The notes under the pieces were generated by a model. It ran no database searches and was not told the origin of the DNA. It saw only the letters and a list, made by a program, of their open reading frames with translations. From NCBI RefSeq assembly GCF_001039355.2, contig NW_019775542.1:136350-198349 (forward strand): DNA of 62,000 nt. Reading direction: 5' to 3'. Positions 28,205 to 41,932 of the stretch are shown in pieces. Source of the stretch: Lingula anatina (Eukaryota; Brachiopoda; Lingulata; Lingulida; Lingulidae). The position numbers and the translations under genes are program-made. The stretch's first letter is position 1. Each line of letters starts with the position of its first letter.

Positions 28205-31200
28205 TCACACACTGGTCTCAATGACAAGGCGAGGTTCTAGAACTCGCTGTGCTTTTCCTGAGTTTAAAGCCTGCTCAAATTCCAGTAGCTGTCCCATAAA
28301 GTTAAAATTAGGTGAAATTATGGACCGTTTGTTTTTCACATATTTATATGCATCCACCATGACCATGCGAGTGTGCTTCAGCAGGTATGCTATCGTAATG
28401 GTCGCAGATCTGGACACTCCTGCATGGCAGTGTACGAGGACGTTTGCACCACTGTTTCTGGCTTCCTCTGAAATTAAAAAAAAATCTTGTAAAAAATAAG
28501 GAAAGAAAAGGGATTACTTTTTTATGGCATTTTTAAACGACACAAATGTTGGCAAGATATCTTATTCCTTAGCTTCAAGGATGTTCTTACCGCAAAAACA
28601 ATATTGTCATATATTATTATGCAAATCCAGCATCTTGCCTTTTTTTGTATCAATAACATGACGAAAAAAATATAAATAATAAAAAAAAAATAAATAAGGA
28701 AGCAATTTTATATAAACAACTTACAAGAAAAGCCTTGTCATGTAAATCCATTGTTACCAGTATTTTTCCTGGTCTGACTCATCTCTTAAACTAGTAATAC
28801 ATGCAAGGGCTTTCATGTTTAGAAAACTGAACAACAATGAGCTATCATTTTTCAGGATATTTATCTAGTTTCTATATATGTATTACAATCAACAATGTTT
28901 GCCTATAGTAGTTTTTACATGCAACATTTCTATGTAGGTGAAAAGAATAATAAAATATTGATAGGTTCCCTCCATATGTCTAAGTTTTAAACCTAACCCA
29001 TTATAATTTTATTTGTTTTAAATTCACTACCTCAACGGAGACATCTGACAACTGCATATCTCATGAAAACAGATTTTCCCTGTTTTCATCCAATTAGCTA
29101 TTTTTGGAATTTATGTCAATGATTTACATGGACAAAAATAATGATGATAATAATCATGACACTATCAGCTTGTTTTCCTCACAACATAAGGTCAGCCAAA
29201 TTGATTCTGTAACCTGAAGAACATTTCTCATATGATCAATACATGGGAAGTCAACTTCAAGTGGTGACTCACCTTCGGAACACCAGTAGGTAAACACTTA
29301 CAAGAACCTATTAATTATTCAACTGTTAGAAAATTTAACAAAAGGATTTAGCCATAAAACATTACCTGTGAAGGCAAGGCCTTAGGATTAAGGCTGCATT
29401 GCTTAATTGTGTTCAAACAAAAACAACTGTGTCATAAGACAAACTGTCACTGCTCCAAAAAGTTTTAAAATTATAGTCACTGGCACACAGACTCACACTC
29501 CATTCAATGTGAAAAAATGGTCTAGTGTATTGCTTTGTGTTAATTGTTTCACCTATTGTATACCCCAGAAATGAACACACAGCAACTATGCAATTACAAA
29601 AAAGATCAAATCTGCTTCTTCATTGTAACATCTTTCCAGCACTATAACTATTTATTTATATTTCAAATTGAGGTTTTAACAAAGCAGACTGGTTCATGAA
29701 TTCTCACTTCACTCTTCCCTCTCCCAGACCAGGCAGGTGTTAGGCAGCTAGACAGCTTAGACAACAGCATCACCTGCTTCCCAAATTTGGGCAAAATTTT
29801 ACAACCGAGAAAATTCAAAAACCAGCTGGATCTTGCAGCTGCATTTCCGGTAATGTGTTTACCTATTTTCCTAAATAATGCTCTGTATAAAGGATACATA
29901 GTTATATAAAATTCATAAAACTTATGGGAATAATTTAGGTAGTCTGATATATTAATAGGACAGCAGTACGTTTTTCATGTAAGAAATGGCTCAACACTTG
30001 AGTCACTCTGCCCTCAGTCTACCACAAAAGACTAAATTTGAGCTTGTTTACACAGATAGAACAGATATCAAGGATTCGTCAGGCAAAGCATACTTTTTTA
30101 CACCCCTTCTGTTCATCTATGTCAAACCTGAACCGACAATAACAGTGTGAGTCAGAGCAAGCGGAACCCCTTTCCTAAATATAACCTTGCAGCCCACAGC
30201 TATTTTGAGACTGGAGAGAATGATGAATGTTTTGGAATCTTAATTCATCTATTTTTCATTCATTTATGTGGATTTCTGAGGTTTTCTTGGATTTTTCCTA
30301 CAAGTGCATGACCCCGTTCTATATTTAACTTTTTAGTCAACATATGCATAAATCTTAAAATAATTTCTTGAACTGTGCAACTTCAGTGGTCTTTTTACAC
30401 TGAGAAAGCAATTGTTCTTAAACTGCTTTTTCTTTCTTTATGCAATTTTTAAAAGTAAAAAACATTATTTTTATCTGCTATAGTAGGAGCATATTTTTTT
30501 CTCTCAATGTTCTTTGGAACATAAAGGACAACATAGTTCTACACTGGAAACATGTTCTAGAATTATAAGATAAATTCATATGTTTCTATTTTTTCTTTCA
30601 AAACATACAATTAAAATTACCCAACCTAAATTAAAAGTGATTCCCAAGCTTTTTTATCTTTGAATACCCTCAAATAATAAATACGTGTGACTAAGCTATC
30701 TTGACCCTACTTCTTGTTGACATCTGCTTTGTGTCGTTTTCTGAATGGAGCATAAAACAGTCAAGCACAGAACCCTGAAGATCTAAGGTGTCTTAATTAC
30801 TGTAATGAAAACAATTAACAAATGCAATCAAGGTCTATGACATGACTCATCTCTCATTTTGTGGAACAATCCAAGTAAGATCCTAAAGTAAACTGGTTTC
30901 CAAAACCCTTTGAACAATACTGAATATTGACATATAGAAACAGTAGTTTACTCTGTGTGCACATTGTTCAAAAATTAATTTTTTCTATAGATGCTCAAAG
31001 TGTTTCCATTGATTTTCTAGCACAATGCATCATTTATATCCTAGAACATTTCTTTTTCATCACTGAACACTGGACTTTTTTAATTCCCTGTACTTTTCAC
31101 TCTGCCATCTGCTTACCATTGATCTAGATTACATGCTGGTGATATTGCCATAAAAGTGTCCAATTAACTTGATTAAAGCCTGTATTAATTAGTGCTTTGT

Positions 31201-34200
31201 ATCTTCATTTGTACGGAACTATACAAAGCTAGTAGGATGCTATGAGTCACTTTTATCATGTGAACTAATATTGGTATAAACTGAATGGCTTTTTTATGCT
31301 CTAAAGTTTCCTGCACTCTTCTGCCAGTTATATCCTCTCTTTGATCAATGTAACCATTATTGTAAAATTTAAAGAAATCTCTTAAAACCAAAAAAAAAAA
31401 TCATTTCATGAATGGATTCGCTAGCAACAATACTTGCTCATAAAACACAAAGAGAAGCCTTTATGGTCCGTCATCTATGGTGCAGATGTATACAGTACAA
31501 AGACCAGGCTTTTTACTACAGTCCTTTCTTTTCTAATGAAGGAAATATGCTAAGGAAATGCACGTCTCAGTGTTAAAAGCCTAAAACAACTGGTATTATT
31601 AATGAGTACATTTACCAATCCAGCTGTAAAATGAACTTAAGTTTGCCAGTTCCTGATGCACGAGAGGCCATTCATCATCCACCAGACTCTGTTCATGAAT
31701 GGGAACTCTAGATCTATTCTCAATGGTTTCCAATATTTAACCAACAGGAGAACTTTTATTAGAAAACTGAGTTAAACTACAAAAAGTCTTTGTGACAGTT
31801 GTTTGATTAAGAGATTTATTTTGTATTGCCTTCCAATTAACAGTCATGCTTCAGTTTCCTTTGCATAAATGTTATCTAAACCAACTCCATCTTAATTAAT
31901 TATGGTCTGATGACAACCTCGTAATGTCTAAACTTTTTATACTTAAGATTCTTTGTAAATTTTTGTTATCAAACATTTAATAAATAATATCATGACAGTA
32001 TCATTTTCAATAATGTAAAACAATTTTGTTTTATTTTGCTTCTGTCTTCCAGGAAAAGAAAAAATAAATCCTTAAGGTTAACCACAATGTCACACTTCAG
32101 TTTGCTACAGTAACTGAGTAACTGTAAACTATCATTCTTGGATTATCTTAATTGATAAAGCTGTCTTCAGAAAATTATATCAGAATTTTTTTGGATGCAA
32201 TATGTTCTGTGGTTTCCTTTTCACTTATCTTCTTTGTTCTCTCTGTCTAATTATTATAATATGCCAATGAGTCATCTCAACTTTTGTTCAAGGAAAAGAT
32301 CCAAATTGGTTCAAATGACACTTTCCTGATCAACTCGAGTCGGATGTCTATTTCATCCCCGCTTATTCCTTCTGATTGAGTTACTTCAATCAGAATGATC
32401 AACTTCATTTCATCCTACTGGATCATTTTCTGCATAATTTGCTTTGATTAGGAGAAATACAGCCTATTTAGCTTTAAGCTTCTTTAATTAATTCTTTTCT
32501 TGAATAAACATAACTTGATTTCTTGCTTGAATTTTGGAAAACCAAATTAATTTCAAGATCAATAAATTGCTTCTGAGACCCATTTATAACACCACCAGAG
32601 ACTCTCTTGCTTCTGATCTTTTTGCCTGTCAAGTTGCATTACTAATTTGTTGCCCAAATCTCAGTAGTTTATATCATTTGTTCTAATGGCAATATGGTGC
32701 CTTCAAAAAGTGATGACTCTTTTTTAATTATGAACGAGGAGACAAGATTGTCTGTATGAAATCATTATTTCACAGTCAAATTTGTCTAAAAAGTCAATAT
32801 CCTTTTTTCTACATGAAAACTGCACTTTTTCAAATGTAGAATTGATCAGCTACCAATACATTACGAGCAAAACAAAAAAAATTATCATTATTGTTACATA
32901 CAAACAGACAGTTATATAATGGGCTTACCTATAAAATCAAAAGCTTCCTGGAAGTACTGTGTGAGGTTTTGCTGGCAACTATCAGATGCTGGCAATCTTT
33001 TATACTTGATTCCCTGATGCTCATGTTGATATGGAATGTGGGATGTTACATTGAGAACATATGTGATGTTAAGATCTTTTAATCTTTGAAGATCAGCAGC
33101 ATCTCTTTCGTTACCTAAAATTTAATCATTCACAAATATTAGATTTAAAGATGAAAAAATTCTATCAAAATTTTACATACACTAAATGCTATTAATTCTT
33201 TTAAGTACAATCTCTTAATTATAAAATTTAATTCAAATTTACGATTATCTAATTGAATTCAAGTCTTACATGGTTATATTCATTATTATATGGTCTTTTC
33301 AGTTAAATTCTGTTAAATGAAAAATTTAGATATGTTGTACTGAGAAACAACTCCACAGTATCTACATCAGTAACCAATTTGAATTATTTCATATTCCATT
33401 CAATTTAACAAAATTTCATAGTTATTTTTATTAAAAACACTAAATTCATGCCCTTCTTCATTTGCAAATTTTTAACAAACAACCCTCAATGTTTCAAACT
33501 TATATGCAGTTTTCTACCAAACAATGGCCTGGGTGATTCATCCACATATGTACCTTTTGTGTAAATCAACAATTCCCTCGAGAGTACGTTCACACTCCAA
33601 ATCTTTTATTTGTGAGAAAACACCTGCCCTTTTCCTCAGGTGTAGCTTAAACAGTCCTCCTTGCACCTTTAGGTTACCCATTAATGAGACCCAAAAAGCA
33701 ATGAAACTACTTAGAGCTTATAAAACAGCTGCTGGCTACTGTTAACAAACAGTAATAGTTCCTCCAGGCATTGTCTAAAGTTCTGTGAAGGTTGTTTAGG
33801 AGTGCACCGTGAAATACACACCAGGCACAATACAAAAGATGGGAGCAGACAGATAGGCGGGCAGAAATTTGTAATAGAAGGATCACACAGGTTTCCAGAA
33901 AATTATAGTAAATTGAGCTGATAAATCACCAAGCACAAAAGTAAATGATGGAAAAATGATTTTAAATGCATAATATAATTGATATTTGAACCTTGCAGAA
34001 AACGGTATTTAAGGAATTAAAAAATGAACTCCTAAATTACAAACCTAAATACAGAAAAGGCAGAATTGCTGTGGCTGTGGTATTTTCTATATCAACTTCT
34101 TGGTCGTGAATGAATGATGTGGTAGGGCTGTGAAGAGGTGCTGATGAGTCTTTGGTTCCCTGAGATTTCAGCGACTTGTCACACAAATCACCATATGAGC

Positions 34201-37200
34201 TTTTAAATTCTGTTAAACCACCTGAAAACAAATTATGCTGATTACCAATTTATTCTTTCTACAAAATACAAAGGTAAAAATGAAAACTGTTGACAAAATG
34301 CTATCATGTTTTATAAAAACTTCAAACAATTAGTTTTGAAAAATATAAAATTATAAAATTTCACTTACTAAAATCCATAAATTCCTTTCATATAATGATT
34401 AATAAATATAACGTAAGAAATAATGTCTGTGCTGTGACTTACACTTTTGTCTGACTAATAGTATTATTTAAATGAGTAATTTCAATCAGTCTCATACAAG
34501 AACTATTTCTGTGAGACAAGAACTATTTTTGTGAAACAACAATTATTTACGTGAATAAGTTAAATAAAGAAAATGAACCTATGCATATGCAAGTAAATAA
34601 CTACCACTAAAAGTTCTCAAAAAAAAAAAAAAAGACAAATAATTATCCAATATCTTCTTCAAATTCACACATAAAAAGCCCTTTGGTGGTATTCCAACTC
34701 ACCAGACCCTCCAGGAAGTTCCAGACGCATCCTTGAATTTGTACAAAACTTTGGCAACTGTGCATTTGAACGTCTTTTACGCATGCGTCGAGGCACATCC
34801 AACGTAAAAGTCAACATGGTTGCATTGAACTCATTGCTAACAAATAGCCAAATTTTTTTCTCTCAACTTTCTGTCAGTGGAACCATCACTAAATATATGG
34901 ACTGAGAGAACGGAGTGTGCCTGGTAAAGCTACTAAGGTGGAACTGAGGCTCATCATGTTGGCTGATTGTATGACTGATGGGGATGACTCACCTCAGTCA
35001 GCCTAGCCAGCTACAGCTCCATATTATGTTTAGTGTAGCAAAGGCTGGCCACAATACAAGATGACTGGTGACCGCTGACCACAAAATCTGAGGTCATTTA
35101 GTGTTCAGAATTGCTCACTGAAATTCTTAATCACATGAGGACTCTCAGACAGACAGACAGACATGTGTTTCGGATGTTGCAGAATTTTCTATTTTTAAGA
35201 AATTGCATATGTATGATCTCGGCATTTTTTTATGTTGAATCCTTGTTTTTTATTAATCTAATTTTTTAAAATAAAAGTAAAAATAGATGTAACACCTATG
35301 TAAATCTGTTTCCAAATCTTAAAACTTATCTTTATATCTAAGGGCATTGTTATTCTCTTATACAAATCACTTTTATGTCATTAGAGAAGCACTGTGATAA
35401 TTTGTTAATCAACCCATCTAGAAAATCAATTACATGATTGTTACACAATTTGGGATAGGATACTGCTGTAATGGGTATTGATTAACACAAAATAAGATGG
35501 TAACAATCACATCTTAATCCTACCTGTCAAAGAAACCACAAGTTTCACATTTTTTTAAGTAACCTGCTGTTATGTAAAGTGCTACCACAACAGGGCAGTA
35601 AGCAATTAGGGCAGAAGCACCAAATAATTAAAAAGAAAAAAACCCAAACATTTGAACTATTCTACAGTTACATGTGTGCTATTTGTTCAACAATAAAAAG
35701 GAAAGCTACAAGAAATCATGCAGTGAAATAAAAACAGTGTACTGCGGTCACTCCTAGATCGTATGATGTTAAAACAGCTCAAAGACGGCAGCAACAACAA
35801 CAAAGTATCTTCTGACTATAGCACATATCTACTTTGACTCACCACCAAAGGTATGTGCTTTAAACTGAAGCCACGTGTGGCCAGACCAGCAAACTAAGGT
35901 GTTTCACCAAAATAGGAACTCTCCAGGTAATTTCTCCGAGGAGTGAGATATTAATAGCTCTGAGCCACCCACTCCATTTATGAGACCCAAGTTCAACTCA
36001 GTCACAAAGGCATGTGAGGAAAAGTCATACCCAAGAGTTTACAGGGATTCTAACACATAGCCCTATTTTCACTTTAGATATGAAAACTGCAAGTGGGTGA
36101 TACATTATTAATAGCCAATAACTTATTGGTGTAAAACTCAATTTTTATTATCGGTTCCCTTTGAATATTAAGGAGTTCTTTCAAAATTGATACAAGACAA
36201 TGACTTTAACAGAGATTGGGATTAGAATGAAGAAGAAATTTCTAGGCTAATAAACTGATGATTTCCTAGTTGTAACTGATGGATAGCTGTATGACAATAT
36301 ATACATATAAAACTCCAAACCATTAAAAGAGGACCATTGCATTTCTATGGAGAAGGGGTATGTCACTTCTCTTTTGAAATATGAAATAAAAAACATGTAT
36401 GTATTTGTTTCCTTTTGTCGTGAATCTACAATTGGTTCTATTGTGTATTATAAATATCATCAACTGGGTTCTCCTGGCAACTGTGCCTGTTATAACCTCT
36501 GGTTGATGCCGCCAAATAGTAAACAAGTGAATCATCACTAGCCAAGCCTTATAAGCATAGCACCACTGACCTCTTTCATAGGTAACTTTATTTATTTGCT
36601 GTTTGCCAAAAATACATATAAACAACAATTATCCTGTCATTGCCTATTAATTAGGAATGCTTTGCTTATCTAGGCACTTAATGGCTTTGGCTGATACTCG
36701 TTCATCTTAAGAGAAATTGTAAATCCCTAAGATGACCATTCAAGGAAATTCATTACTGCCTTTCAATGGCTTTCCCATGAATCACAAACAGAAATCTTTG
36801 AAGTTGCTGGCTTCTGATCCTAGGAATTAATTACAACCAATTAAACAATCTGGTTGAGTCACTAACATGGGACAGACTGTCTCCACTAAAAAACCCCCGT
36901 GGCTAATTTCACATTTTTTGTTCAATCAATCATAAAAGTAGATGGTCTAATTACTCGCTGGGTTAGAAGAAATACATTTCCAGCAACTTAAAACCTGACT
37001 TATCACACAAAAATAATTCACACTATCACTTCTTAACATGGATCACATCTCATCTATAAGCTAATAATAAATTATGACTTTTAGAAAATTTGTAATAGAT
37101 CTTTTTGCAATGCTGAGCTATGCAATATGAATCAGTAGAAGTGATGACTGACCTTATATTAATCAGACAGCTGGTTGGACAATGGTCACAAAAATTAATT

Positions 37201-37983
37201 GCACAATAGTAATTGATAATATCATAAAACAAATAACTTTGGGATGATTCCTAATAGTATCTGATAAGAAAGATGACCACCAAAGGGCTTTTCTAGAAGA
37301 TTATGGAATTGTGTAAACAGTCGTCCTTATGTGATTTTGATTAAATAAATCTACCTGAATTAATGTCTAATGTAATTTTTAGAGTATAAACTATACCATA
37401 TATTTACTATACCTTTTAAAATTGTCACTCTTTTTCCTTCCTTCATCAAGGATAGCAGCACTAAATGGAGGGGGCTGGAGGGGTTTACTTTAGAAATGTC
37501 AGTTGTATTTTCATCGTAAATATACACTTCCTTAGAAGGATACCTTCTAAACATTTCCTTCCCTTCGCTTGATGAGATAAGATCGACTAATCCAATCCGT
37601 CCTTTTTGTAATTGTTTCTTGTGAAACCTATCCGCACAGTTTACGTTCAAAGCGCCTTGTATATGGCCCATGTTGAAGGCCAAAAAAGACCGACAGTCTA
37701 ACAACATCGGTCTCGTCCTTTTCATTTTGGATGCTAGTTCATTTGGGGAAATAGTCCTTACATTAGAGAGATTCATTCTTGAACTTTTGGTATCGAACAA
37801 AGTTAGTGTCCCTACCGCCAGGGCCATCCTTGTCTCCTCCACAACTCTAGGCCTTTTTCTTGCGATAACGCTACTTTGGTCGTTCAGAAATGGTCGCAAG
37901 GGTGCCAAACTCAATTTCAACGCAGCGCGTCGATCAGCAAGGCTTCCTAAAGTTAGGCACTCAGATGCAACCACTGCAGGCAT
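28205..37983 (-). CDS. DUSP10: Dual-specificity MAP-kinase phosphatase, DUSP10/MKP-5 type
   Basis: DUSP10 dephosphorylates the Thr and Tyr of the activation loop of p38 and JNK. Exons in order: 37983-37413, 34221-34045, 33114-32929, 28467-28205; phases agree (all phase 1) and give 398 aa. The rhodanese-like kinase-binding domain is at about residues 77-190 ([50 protein letters not shown]). The phosphatase domain follows ([18 protein letters not shown]). Catalytic residues are Asp294 (LPASDS), Cys325 and Arg331 ([11 protein letters not shown]). [13 protein letters not shown] near the end matches DUSP10 better than other MKPs, from memory. The start is the first ATG; codons upstream reach a GTG only. 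It is shorter at the N-terminus than human DUSP10 (482 aa). Introns 1 and 3 are 3-4.5 kb. Confidence 0.95.
34497..34556. repeat. Three-copy 20-bp minisatellite in DUSP10 intron 1
   Basis: Units at 34497, 34517 and 34537 begin CAAGAACTATTTCTGTGAGA and diverge by a few bases each. The array lies between the alternative first exon and exon 2. Confidence 0.8.
34703..34817 (-). CDS. DUSP10: Candidate alternative first coding exon of DUSP10
   Basis: An ATG at 34817 opens 38 codons and ends in a G|GTGAGT donor at 34703 in phase 1, exactly the phase needed for exon 2 (34221). The encoded N-terminus starts [18 protein letters not shown] and runs to [10 protein letters not shown], then joins GGLTEFKSS of exon 2. 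The resulting protein would be 246 aa, keep the whole phosphatase domain and lack the rhodanese-like domain. The basic cluster RRMRKRR resembles a kinase-interaction motif. Vertebrate DUSP10 is also known to have shorter isoforms from downstream starts. Exon use is inferred from ATG, donor and phase; an AT-rich TATA-like stretch lies upstream (near 34890). Confidence 0.6.
35000..37412. other. DUSP10 intron 1, no further exon seen
   Basis: About 2.4 kb of AT-rich intron between exon 1 and the alternative exon. Open frames here (for example 36323-36628) have no domain or start support. Confidence 0.5.
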
Positions 37984-38502
37984 CACTCCACTGGAATATT
38001 TGGCCCTGCCAAAATTTTGAGATGCGTAGTCTAACACTTACTCAAGCATAATGGCGCATCTCCATCACTACATGCGTTCCATTCACAAGTCGTGAGTCAC
38101 TGGTGTGCCGTGTGTTACACAAAGTTTTCGTAAACAGTGACGAAGTTGACTCCGAGACAAATTGGTTTCACTCACTGTCGCGTGTGGACGCTTCCGAATG
38201 AAGAGAAACTTTCTAGAAATAACCGGTTATCTTAGATTACACCCCTGATACCTACAAATCACCTTCCCGTCTGTGTGTTTGTTGATGTACACACCGTATG
38301 GCTTCACGGGAGTGACGTCACTATTTGTGCTAAATTTAGACAGCTGTAGCCAAACGACGTCATCTCTATGTTGATTGGTGACCCAATCTCGTTCTCGCCA
38401 GTTTGGCAAGTGCGCGAACAAAGATGGCGGACTAGTTGCTACAACAATATGAGTAATGCGTAGCCCAAGAGAACGTGCCTCTCTCAGGCAAAATGGGTCA
38501 GT
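37984..38502. promoter_or_regulatory. Divergent DUSP10 / kelch-gene promoter and kelch 5' exon
   Basis: Between the two genes lie a perfect palindromic CRE TGACGTCA (38313-38320), a CRE half site in ACGACGTCATC (near 38354), two opposed CCAAT boxes (ATTGG at 38374 and CCAAT at 38383) and a YY1 motif AAGATGGCGG (38421-38430). The YY1 site sits where the plus-strand transcript should start, and a donor AGT|GTAAGT at 38502 would close a noncoding first exon that splices to the acceptor CATATAG at about 39251. The layout is typical of a bidirectional promoter. Confidence 0.6.
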
Positions 38503-39282
38503 GTAAGTGATTTCGAAATAGACATGGCGAGTGATGAGCTACTAATGCTCAAACTGAGACATCTTTTAAACTATTAAAAGGAAACAGAGCGACATTTGCG
38601 TTTATAAACAGTTTCATTTTGAATGAATGTATTTCGATCGGTTCCACTTGAACTTTGAATTGAAGTTTTGGCTTTTGCTACTTCTTTTTTTACTTGTCAC
38701 AGTCTCTCAGAGTGTATCTCTGACTGTCATCTGAAGTTTAAGCTGTAATTAACATTTTTACATTTCAGGGAGGTGTTGACAAAAACAGGAATGCCATGCG
38801 TAATACTAGTTCATTCAACAAATACAGTAGAAGCTAAACCGTTGCTCCTGGCTATTAGAAAATGTGTATAAAACAATGAACTTACAGTATTTCCCTCATT
38901 TCTCAACTAATACAGTTATGTGAAGGGTATATATTGCTGCAGTTAAACCAGCAACATTTCCATGACAAGTAGGCCTTCACAATTTGAAGGACCTTAGCAC
39001 ATTCCATGAGAGATATTACATTGTATCAGGCCGTGCAATAACCATACTAGTATACAGTACAGTAATATTACCAATAACATTATATGCAACCATGACATAT
39101 CTCTAAATGCACAGCTTACTGTTTAGCAGTCAATGTTTGAAACTGTGACAACTTGAATTGTAGCATTTAGATTGGTATTTTATCCTAACTAAAGTATCAA
39201 TTTAGTTTAGCTAATTGCTGATAAACAAAAAGTTTTTTTTTAAACATATAGACTGTAATATTGTTACCAGTGAGGAGTCATT

Positions 39283-41932
39283 ATGGATCTTATACACCAG
39301 TTGCCCTCAGGAACACACTACAACACCTTTATACTGATATTTGACAAAGTCTCAGGTAATGCCAAAGTTCAGTATATGCTGGTTGATCCTGGGAAGAAAG
39401 CCAGGGTTGTTCCAAAGGTAACTTCAGTAAACATGCCACGTCTGAAAGATCGTACAGGATTCAGAGCTGTGGTTTATGACAATTGCCTGTATATTATTGG
39501 AGGAAAAGACAGAGAGTCTGGAACTTGTATGAACACAATGTACAAGTTTGATCCAGAAAGAAACACATGGATAAGGAAAGCATCCATGATCAGGGCTAGA
39601 ACGCGCTTTACTGTGGATGCTATTGGTGGAAATTTGATTGTGACAGGTACAAACATTTTCAAAATTTGAACTTTTTAAAGGTAAAGATATTGTATTTATA
39701 TAGTAATAAAAATAAGGGCACTGTTTTAAGAATTTTATAACATTTCTGAATCATAAATCACTTTTTGATGGACTTTTATATCCTAGAGTTGAACATTTCC
39801 CACTCTATACATTACTTGTGATTTTATGTTGCATTTTGACACTATTTTATCATTATTTTAATGAAAAAGAGAGATTAATCTTAATTAAAAACTCAGATAG
39901 GAAATTTGTTGATCATTTGTTATGTATAAATAACATGATAAAATGTACATGTAAATACTGTACCCAGCAAAACAAATTTTCATAATGATTTTGCCAAATA
40001 AAACATAAGCACCCATTACAGGAGGGGAGGTTAGAAATGGCAAACTCACAGATTCAGTGGAAGTATATGATCCTGTGGATAATATCTGGGCAGAGGTATC
40101 CCCCTTACCAAGACCTAGGGCAGATCATGGCAGCTGTGTTGTGGATGGAAAATTATTGGTTTCTGGAGGGTTGAGCAATATCAAATTTCAGTGCTCAAAT
40201 GTATTTTGGTAAGTAGAGTAGAATTTTGAGGTTGGGAAGAATGTTGGCCAATATGCTATTGTGTCGGCATAATTAACTTTAGGATAATTGTAATTTTTTA
40301 TTAGTAGGAATAGTGTTATACATTTTAATTAAGGAGACACGTAATGTACATGCATGATATTTAAATACAAGAAAATGGACCTTAACTTCAGAAGGAGCCA
40401 AGACAATGCAGTTTCCTGATTGGATCATTCTAGTAAATATCAAAATATATCCAAGCCTAATTAAAAGCATGATGATAAGATACAATAGTCACATATATTT
40501 AGAAACCTCATTTTTCACAGAATGTAACATTTCTTTTAGATAATTAAATGAAAAAAAAAGACATGTTTTTGTTAAGTCATCAATGAAGTAATGCATATCA
40601 ATTATTTAATATTAGGATGTATGACCCCAAAACAGACAGGTGGAGGGAGAGTGTCAAAGGAGGTTTTTTACCACAAGAAAGAGATAAACATGTGATGGTA
40701 ACAACAGCAAAGAAACAAATTTATCTTGTAGGCGGTAAGTTCTTAAAATTGTTATAAATTACAAAATAAGGCAGCCTGATTAAACTTGTTTGACGTACAG
40801 CACTTACTGTAAGTTACACTCAAAGTTCAAGTCTAATAGTAAGGGGGGAGGGGGGGGTAAGTGCATGCACATATTTTTCCTTTCCCACACCCTTGCCTGA
40901 ATTTGCTTATGGGTAGTAATCACTATATTGTCCTTTCCATACAGTATATTCTTTTTAACCATAAATTTTATGTTGATATATGTTGCTTAGTAACCAGGTG
41001 ATTTTGTTTGTCAATTTGAAGAATGTTATTTGTTATTGAAGATATGCAGTTAATATCTTAGTAACTTCATGTGTATATTTATTATTTTTGTATTGTTGTT
41101 TTATAGAATATATGTCATCAGTGTTATTTTTAAAATTTAGATAACCACATTTAGCAACTGATCATTACATTCAGTTTCATAAAACCACTTTTGATTAGAA
41201 GGAACCGCAGTAAACAACCATGGTGTCTTAAATATTGTATAGTACATGGAAAGGGGACCAGTATTATATCTACAATAACTTTAAAACATTTTCTTAAATC
41301 TGTTTAAGGGAAAATGAAACTGAATTGAAATTAAATGAATTTGGTCTTTTGCAATATTACAGGGGTTACAGTTGATAAGAAAACCAAGAAAAAAGAAGAA
41401 GGAAGCATTTGCTGCTATGAATGGGATCCTAAGCATGCCGGAACTTGGGTTACAAGTCTCCCTGCCATGTTTCATCCAAGAAGTCAATGTGGTGTTGTTC
41501 CTTTAGGTGATTAAAAAAAATTAATGAAAATAAGCTGCTTTTGTAAGCCCAAATGATTTATTTTAAAACTTCAGTGTGTTGACGTATTTGTTCTCCATAT
41601 GATGGAAATAATTTTTAGAAATTGAAGAAATTTAGCCTAACATTGAATTTTTTTATCTACCAATATTTTTTTTTGTTATTTATCTGACAGGAATTTTTGT
41701 TTTATTTTAAGGTCACAGATTGTATGTCATAGGAGGCCATACCTTCGAAGATGACAGAAACGTAACAATGATAGAATATTACAATATGAAGAAAAGGAAG
41801 TGGTATGAATGTTTCCCACTTGATGCTGAAGGCTTATATGATGTTGATGTCTGTGTACTGAGAGTTCCATTTGAAAATAAAGAATTTAGTAGTCTTGGGA
41901 TTTGCATGTATGATCGGTGGATATTATGGTAA
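39283..41932 (+). CDS. Kelch-repeat beta-propeller protein without BTB domain, 344 aa
   Basis: Exons: 39283-39646, 40022-40208, 40616-40734, 41363-41506, 41712-41932; all phases agree. The ATG follows an in-frame stop, so no coding exon is spliced directly upstream in this frame. Five kelch motifs are clear, each with the GG pair and a Y...W spacing: LYIIGGKDR...YKFDPERNTW, LIVTGGEVR...YDPVDNIW, LLVSGGLSN...YDPKTDRW, IYLVGGVTV...YEWDPKHAGTW, LYVIGGHTF...YYNMKKRKW. The first 60 residues (FILIFDKVSGNAKVQYML) look like an incomplete sixth blade. The family resembles KLHL/KBTBD substrate receptors of cullin-3 ligases, but BTB and BACK domains are absent in the 1 kb upstream. Partner and pathway are unknown. 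Confidence 0.88.

Noticed and set aside
38227-38421. 64-aa minus-strand open frame in the divergent promoter
   Set aside because: Overlaps CRE and CCAAT motifs, no family match, and does not connect to DUSP10 exon 1.
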